Source: JAAYAY01 sp964429355 (lineage in GTDB: Bacteria; Planctomycetota; Planctomycetia; Pirellulales; Thermoguttaceae). From it: DNA of 38,437 bases. The translations under genes were made by a program, and so were the position numbers. Shown piece by piece: positions 20,901-30,782 of this stretch; the first letter of the stretch is position 1; every line of letters begins with the position of its first letter. The notes under the pieces are model-generated. The model was not told the DNA's origin and ran no database searches. It worked only from the letters and a program-made list of their open reading frames with translations. The stretch is from NCBI GenBank assembly GCA_964429355.1, contig CAYSCH010000040.1:1-38437 (forward strand), in the 5' to 3' direction.

Positions 20901-23900
20901 AGCCCCTGCGCGACGGGACCTACTCGTTTGAGGCCCTGGCATCCGTTGCGGGTTCTTCGACGATTCCCGGACACAGCGGCCTGCGAGACCGCGCCGGCAA
21001 TACTCTTTACCGAACCGGTTACNNNNNNNNNNGGCCATGGGGCTTGGTGGCAAGACGGAGGGCGTCGACGGCGGCGACTTCGCACGCAGCTTCACCATCC
21101 AGACCACCGAGCGCAAGGACGAACCGATCTCCGACACCTCGGGCACCGGCGCCTTGCTGAGCAACGGCCATACCGACGTGGAATCGCCCGGAGCGATTGC
21201 CGCCGACGCGGACGGGCAGTATGTCGTCGTCTGGACGGCAACCGACGCCGCCCAGAACAATCTGGAAAAGATCTTCTATCGGCTTTACGACGCCGACGGC
21301 TCTCCGGCCGACTTGCCGATCGTCGACAACCAGACCGGCGAACCGATCCTCGGCATCGGCGGACTCCCGATCATGGTCAAGGACGCCTTCCCGATTCTCC
21401 CCGTCACTCCAAGTTCCAACGTGCTCCCCGGATTCGAGGACTTCGCGCAGGATACCCAGTCCAACGCCACCGTGGCCATCGACGCGGACGGCGATTTCGT
21501 GGTCACCTGGACGAACGTCCGCACAGGCAATGCCGACATCTACGCCCGGCGATTCGATTCGATGGGCGAGGTGGCCGGCCTGGACGAAATCGGTCGCATT
21601 GTGTTCAAGGGCGGCTCGGACGCTTCGGCGGAAGTCACCGACGCGTTCCGCGTCAACAGCTACACCGCCCGTGCCCAGAAGTGGTCCAATGTTGCCATGG
21701 ATGTCGACGGCGACTTCATCATCACCTGGTCGAGCTACGGTCAGGAAGACAACGGACAATTGGGAACCGGCTACGGCGTTTACGCCCGTCGCTACGATTC
21801 CTTCGGACAATCCCTCGGCGACGAGTTCCAGGTGAACGTCACCGAATCCGGCGATCAGCAGTTCTCCAACGTGGCCATGGACTCCCAAGGCGGATTCACC
21901 GTGGCCTGGACCAGCGACCAGAACGGCATCAGCGACGACATCGTCGTTCGCGACTTCTACGCCGACGGCACCCCGGTCGGTGGCCCGCTCGGCGGGGAGG
22001 TCATTGCCAACCAGACGCTCACCGGCGATCAGCGCTATCCCGACATTGCCATGAACCTGGCGGGCGACCAGTACGTGGTCACCTGGTCCGCATCCGGCCA
22101 GGACGGCAGCGGCTGGGGCGTGTACGGGCGCCTGTTCAACCGGTCCAGCACCACCCTCTACGTGCCCAGCAGCCCGGCGCTGGTTGTGCCCGACACTGGG
22201 ACCGTGGCGGCCACGATGAACGTGTCGAGCAATGCGATCATCACCGACGTGAACGTCCAACTGGAACTCCGCCACGATTATCCGTCGGATCTCACCGCCA
22301 CCTTGATCAGCCCAAACGGCACCCCGGTGATCCTGTTCAGCAACGTGCCGGGAACCCTGCTCAACGGCTCGCTGCCGTCGGGGTCGGACTTCTCCGGCAC
22401 GCTGTTCGACGATGCGGCAACCATTGCGATTGACGACCCGGACAACGGAGCGGTTCCGCCCTTCGCCGGTACGTTCCAGCCGGAAGGCGCATTGGCCGAC
22501 TTCAACGGGGAAAACGTCAACGGCCAGTGGCGGCTGGAAATCACCGACTCCAATGGCAACGATCGGTCCGGCGTGCTCGAACAGTGGACCTTGATTGTCG
22601 AGCGAAGCGCGGTGGCCGAAACGGAATTCCGCATCAACACCACTTCGGTCGGCAACCAGACCTACTCGTCGGTGGCCATGGATCACCAGGGCGAATTCGT
22701 CGTCACCTGGAGCGGTTTCGGCAACCAATCGGAACACGAGGATCTTTCCGGATCCGGTGTCTTCCTGCAACGATTTGAGGCCACGGGAGACCGCATCGGC
22801 ACCGAAAGCCGCGTCAACATGACCACGGAAGGCAATCAAGCGGTTCCGTCGGTGTCGAGCGACGGCATCGGAAACTACTACATTGCCTACACCGGCGTCA
22901 AACGCGACTCGGCGGGCAGCAATATCCCCAACCAGACCGAAGTTTACGTCCTCGCCAGCAAGTCGTCGCTGATCTTGCAGGACAACGACCCGCCGATCAT
23001 CACCGACGTCCAGTTGAGTGACGGTACCCGGCTCCTCGAAGGCGACGTGATCGCTTCCACCACCGGAAGCCTGATCGTGATCTTCGGCGAATCGATGTCG
23101 CTCAGCGGCATGTCGAGTGTCGAAGAAGTCTCCAACTGGGCCTTGGAACGCAACGGCGCCCAGATGACCGGCGCCATCGAGAGCGTCGACTTCCGCTACA
23201 ACCGGACCACCCGGAAGTACGAAGCCGAATTGACCCTGGCCTCCAGCGCGCTTCCGCTGTCCAGCGGCGAGTATGTGCTCACCGCCAGCGCCGTGATCAC
23301 CGACATGATCAACTCCCTCGACGGCGACCGGGACGGTATTCCGGGTTCCAATCCCACAACGACCACCCAGCCCGGTTACCAGTTCACCTTCAACGTGTCG
23401 AACAGTGCGAGCGGGGCCAGCGTGGGGGCGGAGTACCGCGTCAACGACGCCACCGTTTACCAGGATCAGTTCGCCGCCGCTTACGGCACCGGAACGGCCC
23501 GCGAGACCTCCAGTGCCACCCTGGCCGTCGACCACGACGGCGACTACGTGGCGGTTTGGGTCCGATACGGTGCGGACGACCCGACCGATGCGGTTGGGGC
23601 CGGCGTCTACATGCGGTTGTACGATCGCAACGACGAGCCCCTGACCGACGAGATCCTCGTCAACACCATGGCCATTGGAGACCAGACGAATCCCTCGGTG
23701 GCTATGGATGCCGACGGCGATCTGGTCGTGGTATGGCAGTGCGAGAATTCGAGCGTCGACGGCAGCTACGACGTCTACGCCCGCCGCTTCAGTTCGGTCG
23801 GTGTGCCGCTCGACGAGGTCGAGTTCCGCGTGAACACCACCACCCAGTTGGACCAGGTCAACCCCGCGGTGGCCATGGACAACTCGGGGAACTTCGTGGT

Positions 23901-26900
23901 GGTCTGGGCAACCGGCGGCGACTCGATCGGTTACTCGAACGATATCTACGGCCAACTCTACAACCGGCAGGGCCAGGCCCTCGGAAACGAGTTCCTCATC
24001 AACGGCCAAAGCCTGCCCGGAATCACCCCGCCGGCTGACGGCAGCTTCGAAATCAACCCGGCCGTGGCCATGAGTGGTGCAACCGGCAGTTTCGTCGTGG
24101 CGTGGGAAGTGGTGACGGCCCAGCTCAACGGTGTCGTCACCGACACCGTGATCGCCGCCCGTCAGTTCGACGCTGCGGGCAATCCGTTGGCCGCAGAATT
24201 CGCGGCCGACACCGGCACGGGCACCGGCGGTTCGGACACCCAGCGTGTGGCTCGCAATGCCCAGGTGGCCATGGACGACCGTGACGGCTTCATCGTCGTC
24301 TGGGAAAGCTATACCGGCACCGACTACGATGTCTTCTACCAGCAGTTCGACGCGCTCGGGGCCGCCGTGGCCGCCGACCAGGTCAACATGGCCCAGTTCG
24401 CCGGCCAGCAGGTGAATCCCTCGGTGGGCATCGACGCCGACGGCGACTTCGCGATCGTGTACAACGGTGCCGGGGCGCAACCCGACCCGCTGAACCCCAC
24501 GAATGCGACCCTCTATACCGACGAGGACCAGGAAGGCATCTGGGTCCGCCGCTACAACTCGACTTCGATTCCCGTCAGTGTTCAGTCCCGTGCGAACATC
24601 ACCACCGGCGGCATCCAGCACTTCCCCACGATCGGCATGGAACCCGACGGCGACTACGTGGTGGCCTGGAGCGGCCGCGGCGTGGGCGATCACCAGGGTA
24701 TCTTCGTCCGCCGCTACAACCAAACGGCCGACACCGCCGGCCCGATCATCAGCGACCTCGTTGCCCCCAGCGGCCTGTCGATTTCCGACGGCGACCAGAT
24801 CACCGGTCCCCTCAGCCAATTGGTCGTCGTCTTCGACGAAGAAATGTCGACCAGCGGTGCGGCGAGCGTCCTGAATGCCTCGAATTACCGCCTCGTGCAC
24901 GACGGCACGTTACTCAGCAACGTGATCACGAACATTACCTTCGGTTTGAACCCGGAAACCAACAAGTGGGAAGCCGTGCTCACGCTCGACGCAAATGGCA
25001 GCGCATCGGGTATCAAACCTCTGGAAGACGGCCAGTACGTGTTGACCGTCCTCAACAAGGTCGAGGACAAGGTCGGTAACCCCATGGGCTCCACCGGCCT
25101 GAACCCGGACGGGACTTCCGTCTCGTGGACCTTCAACCTGCTCAACGTCTCCTCCGGGGCCGGCCAGGGTGAAGATCTTATCAGCCAGGGCCTCGGCGCT
25201 GAATTCACCCGGCCCAATGCCACCCAGGCAGTCGCCAGCGACGCCGACGGCGACACCGTCACCGTGTGGACCAGCGACGTCGCCGGCAAAACCGGAATCT
25301 ACGCCAGGATGACTCAGGTCACCTGGACCGAAGACGATGGAGACCACATCTCCACGACCATCGACCTTCCGATTATCCTGGTCACCTCGGACGCCACCGC
25401 CGACGACGCTTCCGTGGCCATGGACGGCGACGGCGACTTTGTCGTCACCTGGTCGCAACAGAGTCCGACCACCAGCTGGGACATCTATGCCCGGCGGTTC
25501 GATTCCATGGGCAGCCCGCTCGGCGCTGCGTTCCTCGTCAATTCCGAAACCGACGACGTCCAGCGCTACAGCAGCGTGGCCATGGACATCGACGGCGATT
25601 TCGTGATCACCTGGCAGAGCAACGACGAGGGCGAACAGGATGACTCGGGCTACGGAATCTATGCCCAGCGATTCACCGCCGAGGGAGAATTCATCGGCGG
25701 CACCGGCGAGATCCAGGTTCTCACTTTCACCGGCAGCCCGACTGGAACCTTCAAGCTGAAGTACGGAGGGAAGACCACCTCTGCCATCAGTTACAATGGC
25801 AACCCCTTTGCCATCGCGGGAAACGTGGAGACCGCCCTCCAGGCAATCGGCGCCAACGTTGAGGTCGAAGCGATCAACCTGACGAGTCTCGGTATCCGCT
25901 TCCTCGGCCGCGAGGGAATGGAAGACGTGGGCCAGATTCTCGTCGTCGAAAGCGCGATCACGGGGAACCCCGGTGCCAAGATCACGGCCACAACCCGGAG
26001 CGAAGGCAATACCGGCGAGTTCCTGGTCAACGACACGACGGAAAACAACCAGGTATATCCCAACGTGGCCATGGATTCGGACGGCTCCTTCGTGGTTACC
26101 TGGACGAGCTTCGGCCAGGACGGCGACGCGCCGAATGAAAGCAACATCTACGCCAAGCAGTTCGTCAGCAACGACGCCTTCCTCAACACTTCAGGAAAGC
26201 TTGGCCGTGTTGAATACGACTGGAACGGCCTGTCGCAACAGTTCCCGGCGACTCAGCGTATCGCCACTGTAGACTCGCCGAGTAATCATATCGTATCCCC
26301 GGGTACGTACTACGACGGCGTCGTGCAGATCTACGATCCGGCGCTGGGGGCCATCGATGGGGCGATTGGAACCGGTTCGTTGCTCTACACCGGCCGGCAC
26401 ATTCTCACGGCCGCCCACGTGGTCGACGACGGCACCGGACTCCCCGTGGTATCCATCCAGGTCGGCTTCGACCTGCTGGGAGTGGGCCGCGTATCGTACA
26501 CGGCCACCGAGATCTACATGCACCCCAACTGGAACGGCGACATCTTCGCCGGCAACGATATTGCCATCATCGTGTTGCCGGAAACGGCCCCGGCCGACGC
26601 CGACCGCTACGATATCTACCGCGGTTCCAACGAATTGGGCAAAGAAACGGCGATTGTCGGCTACGGGGATAACGGCGTGGGACTTGCAGATCCCACCCTG
26701 TTCGACGGCCAGAAACGCCTCGCCTACAATACGTTCGATGTTTACGGAGAGGCTCTCAATGGCATGAGCACGGCCGACTTCTACATGGGAGGCGGCACCT
26801 TCGACATGCCCGAAGGCTCGATCCTCCTGCTGGATTTCGACAACGGTTTGACGACCAACGACGCGTTGGGCCGAGCCGCCGGGGCCTGGAACCGAGGACT

Positions 26901-29900
26901 GGGTGTTCGCGAAGGCGATGCAGCACACGGCGACTCGGGCGGCCCAAGCTTTCTCAACGGCGTGATCACCGGCGTGGTCAGCGGCGGTACGGAGTTTGCC
27001 CCTGCAGACATCGACACCATCCCCACGAATGTCAGCTACGGCGACATTTCGTGGTACACTCGCGTCTCGGCCTTCGCGGACTGGATCGACCAGATCGTCC
27101 AGTCCTCGACTTCCGAGTTCCTCGTCAACGCGAACGTGCTTGATCTCGTGACGGGCGACGTGCTCGTCGACAACCAGACGAACGACCAGATGTGGTCGAC
27201 CGTCTCTCTCGACGCCGACGGCGATTTCGTGATCACCTGGACCAACGACGCTCCCGACATCGCCGGGACCGGCAGCGGTGTTGGCACGCAAGACACGGAC
27301 GGCATTTGCGCCAGGCGTTTCGACTCGGCTGCCACTCCGCTCAGCGAGGCCTTCCAGGTCAACACAACGACCTCCGGCGAGCAGCAGTACTCGCGGGTGG
27401 CGACGGACGCGGACGGCGATTTCGTGATCACCTGGGAAAGCCACACGCCTGCCGGATTCGACATCCTGGCCCAGCGCTACGTGAGCAGTCAGAAGCTGAC
27501 TCTGGCAAATGCCGCGGCCTACGGGGCCAACGGCGCGATCGGCGGCGAGTTCACCGTCAACACCACCAAGACCGGCGACCAGCGCTTTCCGGGCATCGCC
27601 ATGGACAACACGGGCGACTACCTGATCGTCTGGAGCGGCAACGGAAACCAGCCCGGGCAGATCAGTGCCCAGGGTGTCTTCGGCCAGCGGTTGGAGTTGC
27701 GGCAGGACGACGCCGGCCCGACCGTGACTGAAATCCAAGCCATGACCATCTCCAACGGTGTAGCGTCGATGGCCCGTTTGATTGACGGAACTACCTTCGA
27801 CGAAAGTGTGGCGGCGATTGCCATCAACGTCGGCGAAGCGATGAGCACCTTCAACGGCGACGCCGGACGAGAGAGCATATTGAATCTGGATAACTGGGAA
27901 TTGACCCGAAACGGAGAGTTGGTCCCCGACGGCATCTACCAGGTTCAGTTCGCGCTGGACGTCTCGACCCACAAGTACGGCGTCGTCCTGATGCTCGACG
28001 ACGATCCGGATGCGGCCGGCGCCCAGTACCTTGCCTCGGGCGACTACGTTCTCACCCTTCGGGATGCGGTCGAAGACCTGTACGAGAACCGCCTCGACGG
28101 CAACTACGACGGCACACCGGGAGGCTCTTTCGCGATCAGCTTCCGCGTGGCCAGCGACGACGGCTCCTTGCCGAACCCGGGTACTCCCGATCCGGACGAC
28201 AGCGACGATGTCGTCAATGACATAACCATCAACGACCAGACCGAACCGGCCGTGGCCAGGGCCCCGGACGGATCCTACGTGGTTGTCTGGACGAGCGTGA
28301 ACGATCCGCTCGTCGACGACACCGGCGAGCCGGTGGTCGACGACAATGACGAGCCGATCGTCTACACGAACGTTTACGCCCGGCAGTTCGACCGCTACGG
28401 CGAACCCCTCAGCGGCGACATTCTCGTCACCTCGTACACCTCGGGCAACCAGAGCAATCCCGACGTGGCCATCGACCAGTACGGCAACTTCGTCGTGGTC
28501 TGGCAGGGTGAAGGCGAAGGCGACACCAGCAAGGTCGACGATCAGTATGACGCGAGCGGCATTTTCGGCCGGGTGTTCGACGCCTACGGCAATGCCAGCG
28601 GTGCTCAATTCGGTGTCAACGCCACCCGGGACGGTACTCAAAGCCATCCAGCGGTGGCCATGAACGACCGGGGCGAATTTGTGGTCACATGGCGCAGCCA
28701 GAACCAGGGCGGCATCATGGCCCGGACGTTTGCCCTCAGTGGTCAGCCGACCGGCGACGAGTTCCGCGTGAACTCGACGACGGGAAATAACCACGTCACT
28801 CCCGATGTGGCCATCGACAACGACGGCGACTTCGCCATCACCTGGGCCGCTGCGGAACAAGACAACGGTTCGATGGGCGTTTTCGCTCAACGATACAATG
28901 CCTCCGGCAGCCGCGTGGGCGGCGAGTTCATGGTCAACCAGTACCAGACCGACAAGCAGGAGATGCCGCGAATTGCCATGGACGACACCGGCAACTTCGT
29001 GATCGCATGGCAGAGCTTCGGCCAGGATGCCTTCGGCGGATATGGAATCTACGCCCGCCGTTACAGCAGCACCGGCAGCTCCCTGAGCAACGAATTCCGC
29101 GTGAATGAGTTCGCCACCGGTTACCAGTTCGAGCCGGCAGTGTCGATGGACTCCAACGGCGACTTCGTGGTCACCTGGTCGAGCTTCAACCAGGAAGGCG
29201 ACACCGGCGACTTGTACGGCATCTTCGCCAAGATGTACAACGCCGACGGCACCCTGTTCGCGATCAGCGGCGCAACATCACCGCTCGGCGAATTCCGCGT
29301 CAACGCGATTATCGCAGAGGATCAGCGGGTATCCGACGTTTCCATGGATGCCGATGGGCATTATGTGGTCGTCTGGCAGGGTGTCTCCGACTCGGGCTAC
29401 GTCGAAGATCCCGACAACGCGGCGATCCTGATTCCCGTCGATGGAACCGACATCTACGCTCGCGTGATCGACCCGCCGGCGGCGGTGGCCGACGACGGCT
29501 CGGTGCTGAACCTGTATGGAACTCCAGGGCAGGACACGTTCGAATTCGTGGCCGGTGCAACTCCGGGTTCCTGGGTCGTCAAGATCAACGGCGTCCCCCA
29601 GAACGTGGCTTCCACGGTCACCACCATCAATTTCGATGGCATGGGCGGCAACGACATCGCTACCTTGACCGGAACCAGCGCTGCCGAGAAGGTGTCCTTC
29701 TATCCGGGCGAAGTCACCTTCGAAGGGGCGAACTTCACCGTCAACGTGAGCGACGCCGAAAGTGTCACCGTCAACGGCCGGGGCGGCACGGACGAGGCCA
29801 AATTCTACGATTCGTCCGGAACCGACAAGCTGGTCATGAAAGCCGGCGAGACCGTCATGTCCGGGCCTGGATACTCCAATACGGCCTTGGCCTTCGAGCA

Positions 29901-30714
29901 GGTCTATGCCTATGCCACCAACGGCGGCCTCGACGAGGCCAGGTTGGACGATACCGACGGAAACGAGACGTTCATCGGAACTCCCGAGTATGTCCGGATG
30001 ACCGGCGACGGCTTCATGCACCGGGCGAAGGGTTTCCGTTACGCATACGGTTACTCCACCGGCGGCACCGACAAAGCGGAACTGCACGACTCGGCCGGCA
30101 ACGACCGGTTCAAGTATCAGAGTGGGCTGGCGAAGATGTTCGGCGGCGGATTCTTTGTCCGGACGAAAAACTTCGCCGAGGTCAAGGCCATCGCCGACGG
30201 CGGCGGCAACGACGACGCGAGAATCTTCGATTCCAAGTCGGTCGATAAGTTTGTTGGAACGCCCACCTCGTCACGCATGTACAGCACCGAGGCCAACTAC
30301 GATGTGACCGCCCAACTGTTCGAGAAGGTCCTTGCCTACTCGACCGCCGGCGGGAAGGACATCGCCCGGTTCACCGACAGCGCCGCGAAGGAAGTCTTCT
30401 GGGGCGTGAAGAACAAGGCCCAGTTCAGTGGCGATAAGTTCGAGATCACCACTCGAAAGTTCGAAAAGGTCCAGGCCACCAGTACGCCGGGCTCGGGCGA
30501 CATTGCCAAGCTCCGCGATACGGCCGGCAACGACCACTTGGTCGTCGACGACACCGCTGCCAGGATGTACGAGGTCGGCGACGAAATGGAACTGCTCTAC
30601 GAAGCCTTCGCCTTCGATCAAGTCAAGACCTACCGTTCCAGCGGCACCGACACCAAGGACGTGGCCAGTTCGGTCGACTTCCTGTTGCTCGATGACGGAT
30701 GGATCGACGGCTAG
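8986..30714 (+). CDS. Giant multidomain surface protein: predicted beta-propeller/Ig-like repeats with P domains and a trypsin-like protease
   Basis: One gene of 21.7 kb (at least about 7,230 codons) runs through three 10-N gaps. The frame is continuous to 20062, shifts at that gap for 20073-21022, and shifts again for 21033-30714; these shifts are artefacts of unsized gaps. The ATG at 8986 has GAGGA at 8971-8975. There is no classical signal peptide; residues 39-51 carry LTLDPLEARQLLS, a planctomycete-type export motif. The body has 56 motifs like VAMDADGDFVIxW, each usually followed by (Y/F)ARR(Y/F)D and EFxVN, in eight groups of seven. Ig-like SbsA/Big_5-type domains follow groups 1-7. Extra domains are two P/Homo B domains, a trypsin-like domain, about six copies of an EVQxLT domain, and C-terminal Asp/Gly-rich repeats. 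DxDGD loops suggest calcium binding. The likely location is the cell surface; adhesion or polymer binding plus proteolysis is inferred. Confidence 0.9.
13846..14316 (+). other. P/Homo B (proprotein convertase P) domain 1 in the giant protein
   Basis: About 155 residues with the P-domain pattern: SFTIADLNVQL (first strand), VRVLLTHGNVTVVLFEN, TVFDDEAASS, FDGMDAQGAWTLTVIDLAPG and SWNLDI at the end. These beta-barrel domains normally follow the catalytic domain of subtilisin/kexin proteases; no subtilase is present here. It lies between blades 5 and 6 of group 2. Confidence 0.8.
16780..16789. other. Assembly gap (10 N) inside Ig-like domain 3
   Basis: Comparison with the other Ig-like copies suggests about 20 residues are missing between FDGDLTA and FRSGLRDSVGN. 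The displayed frame is the same on both sides by chance. Confidence 0.95.
20063..20072. other. Assembly gap (10 N) in blade group 4, flanked by a similar 35-residue segment on each side
   Basis: The reading frame changes across the N run, so the true gap is not ten bases. The segments before (EVEPEEIIDRSASDW...) and after (EVDPAEIEARAGTSW...) are alike at 21 of 35 residues. Confidence 0.95.
21023..21032. other. Assembly gap (10 N) at the end of Ig-like domain 4
   Basis: The frame changes again across this run. The sequence before it, LRDRAGNTLYRTG, closely matches the sequence just after the first gap (LRDSVGNTLYRTG), so repeats probably broke the assembly here. Confidence 0.95.
22150..22615 (+). 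other. P/Homo B (proprotein convertase P) domain 2 in the giant protein
   Basis: This is the clearest P-domain match: ITDVNVQLELRHDYPSDLTA, ATLISPNGTPVILFSN, GTLFDDAATIAI, FNGENVNGQWRLEITDS and LEQWTLIVE. Its position between blades 5 and 6 of group 5 is the same as that of the first P domain in group 2. Confidence 0.9.
25180..28150 (+). repeat. Blade group 7 plus Ig-like domain 7, containing the protease
   Basis: Blade motifs begin near 25225, 25408, 25567, 26056, 27193, 27388 and 27589. An EVQxLT-type domain (about 25700-25990) is inserted after blade 3 and the trypsin-like domain after blade 4. The Ig-like domain is at 27709-28150. This group is not part of the A/B duplication. Confidence 0.75.
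26302..27105 (+). other. Trypsin-like (S1 family) serine protease domain in the giant protein
   Basis: About 265 residues with the full chymotrypsin-fold triad: His in ILTAAHVV (26416-26418), Asp in GNDIAIIVLP (26557-26559) and the nucleophile Ser in HGDSGGPS (26935-26937). YTRVSAFADWIDQI is the usual C-terminal helix. IGTGSLLYTGRHILTAAH is the usual N-terminal approach. No classical zymogen activation peptide is obvious. The domain reads in frame through both flanking blades. Confidence 0.9.
28210..29480 (+). repeat. Blade group 8 (seven uninterrupted blade motifs)
   Basis: Blade motifs begin near 28243, 28456, 28648, 28800, 28966, 29134 and 29330, spaced about 50-71 residues apart with no insertion larger than a loop. 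The group is followed by the C-terminal repeat region and not by an Ig-like domain. Confidence 0.75.
29490..30650 (+). repeat. C-terminal Asp/Gly-rich repeats of the giant protein
   Basis: About six copies of a 60-70 residue unit of the form GGxDxAxLxDSAGNDxF...M.G.GF....FExVxAYAT are read, after an opening YGTPGQDTFEF. They resemble RTX-like calcium-binding repeats but lack the strict GGxGxDxLx nonapeptide array. Similar tails occur, as far as I know, on other planctomycete giant proteins. Surface anchoring or export is a guess. Confidence 0.65.
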
Positions 30715-30745
30715 TCCCGGAAGTTCCCTAGAATGACGAAACCTC

Positions 30746-30782
30746 GGCAGCCCAGGCATTTGCCTGGGCTGCCTTCTTCTTG
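30746..30782 (+). terminator. Intrinsic terminator of the giant operon
   Basis: A perfect 13 bp stem, GGCAGCCCAGGCA (30746-30758) with TGCCTGGGCTGCC (30761-30773), is followed by TTCTTCTTG. It lies 32 bp after the stop codon. Confidence 0.9.

Larger units (their letters stand above)
16950..25145 (+). repeat. Module B of the giant gene (blade groups 4-6), copy of module A
   Basis: There are 21 blade motifs in three groups of seven, with Ig-like domains at about 20548-21085, 22978-23400 and 24736-25140. It lines up with module A element by element, including the VARYFTDEVQ-like segment after blade 1, the P domain between blades 5 and 6 of the middle group and the uninterrupted third group. It contains one extra EVQxLT-type domain (about 18290-18610). 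Two assembly gaps lie inside it. Confidence 0.8.

Noticed and set aside
20063..21032. Apparent frameshifts in the giant gene
   Set aside because: Both frame changes coincide exactly with 10-N runs and the repeat pattern continues on each side, so they are due to gaps of unknown size and not to mutation of the gene.
9145..29480. Possible CRISPR array or short DNA tandem repeats because of regular repetition
   Set aside because: The repetition is at protein level, with 50-70 residue spacing and much synonymous change; no identical direct repeats with unique spacers exist.
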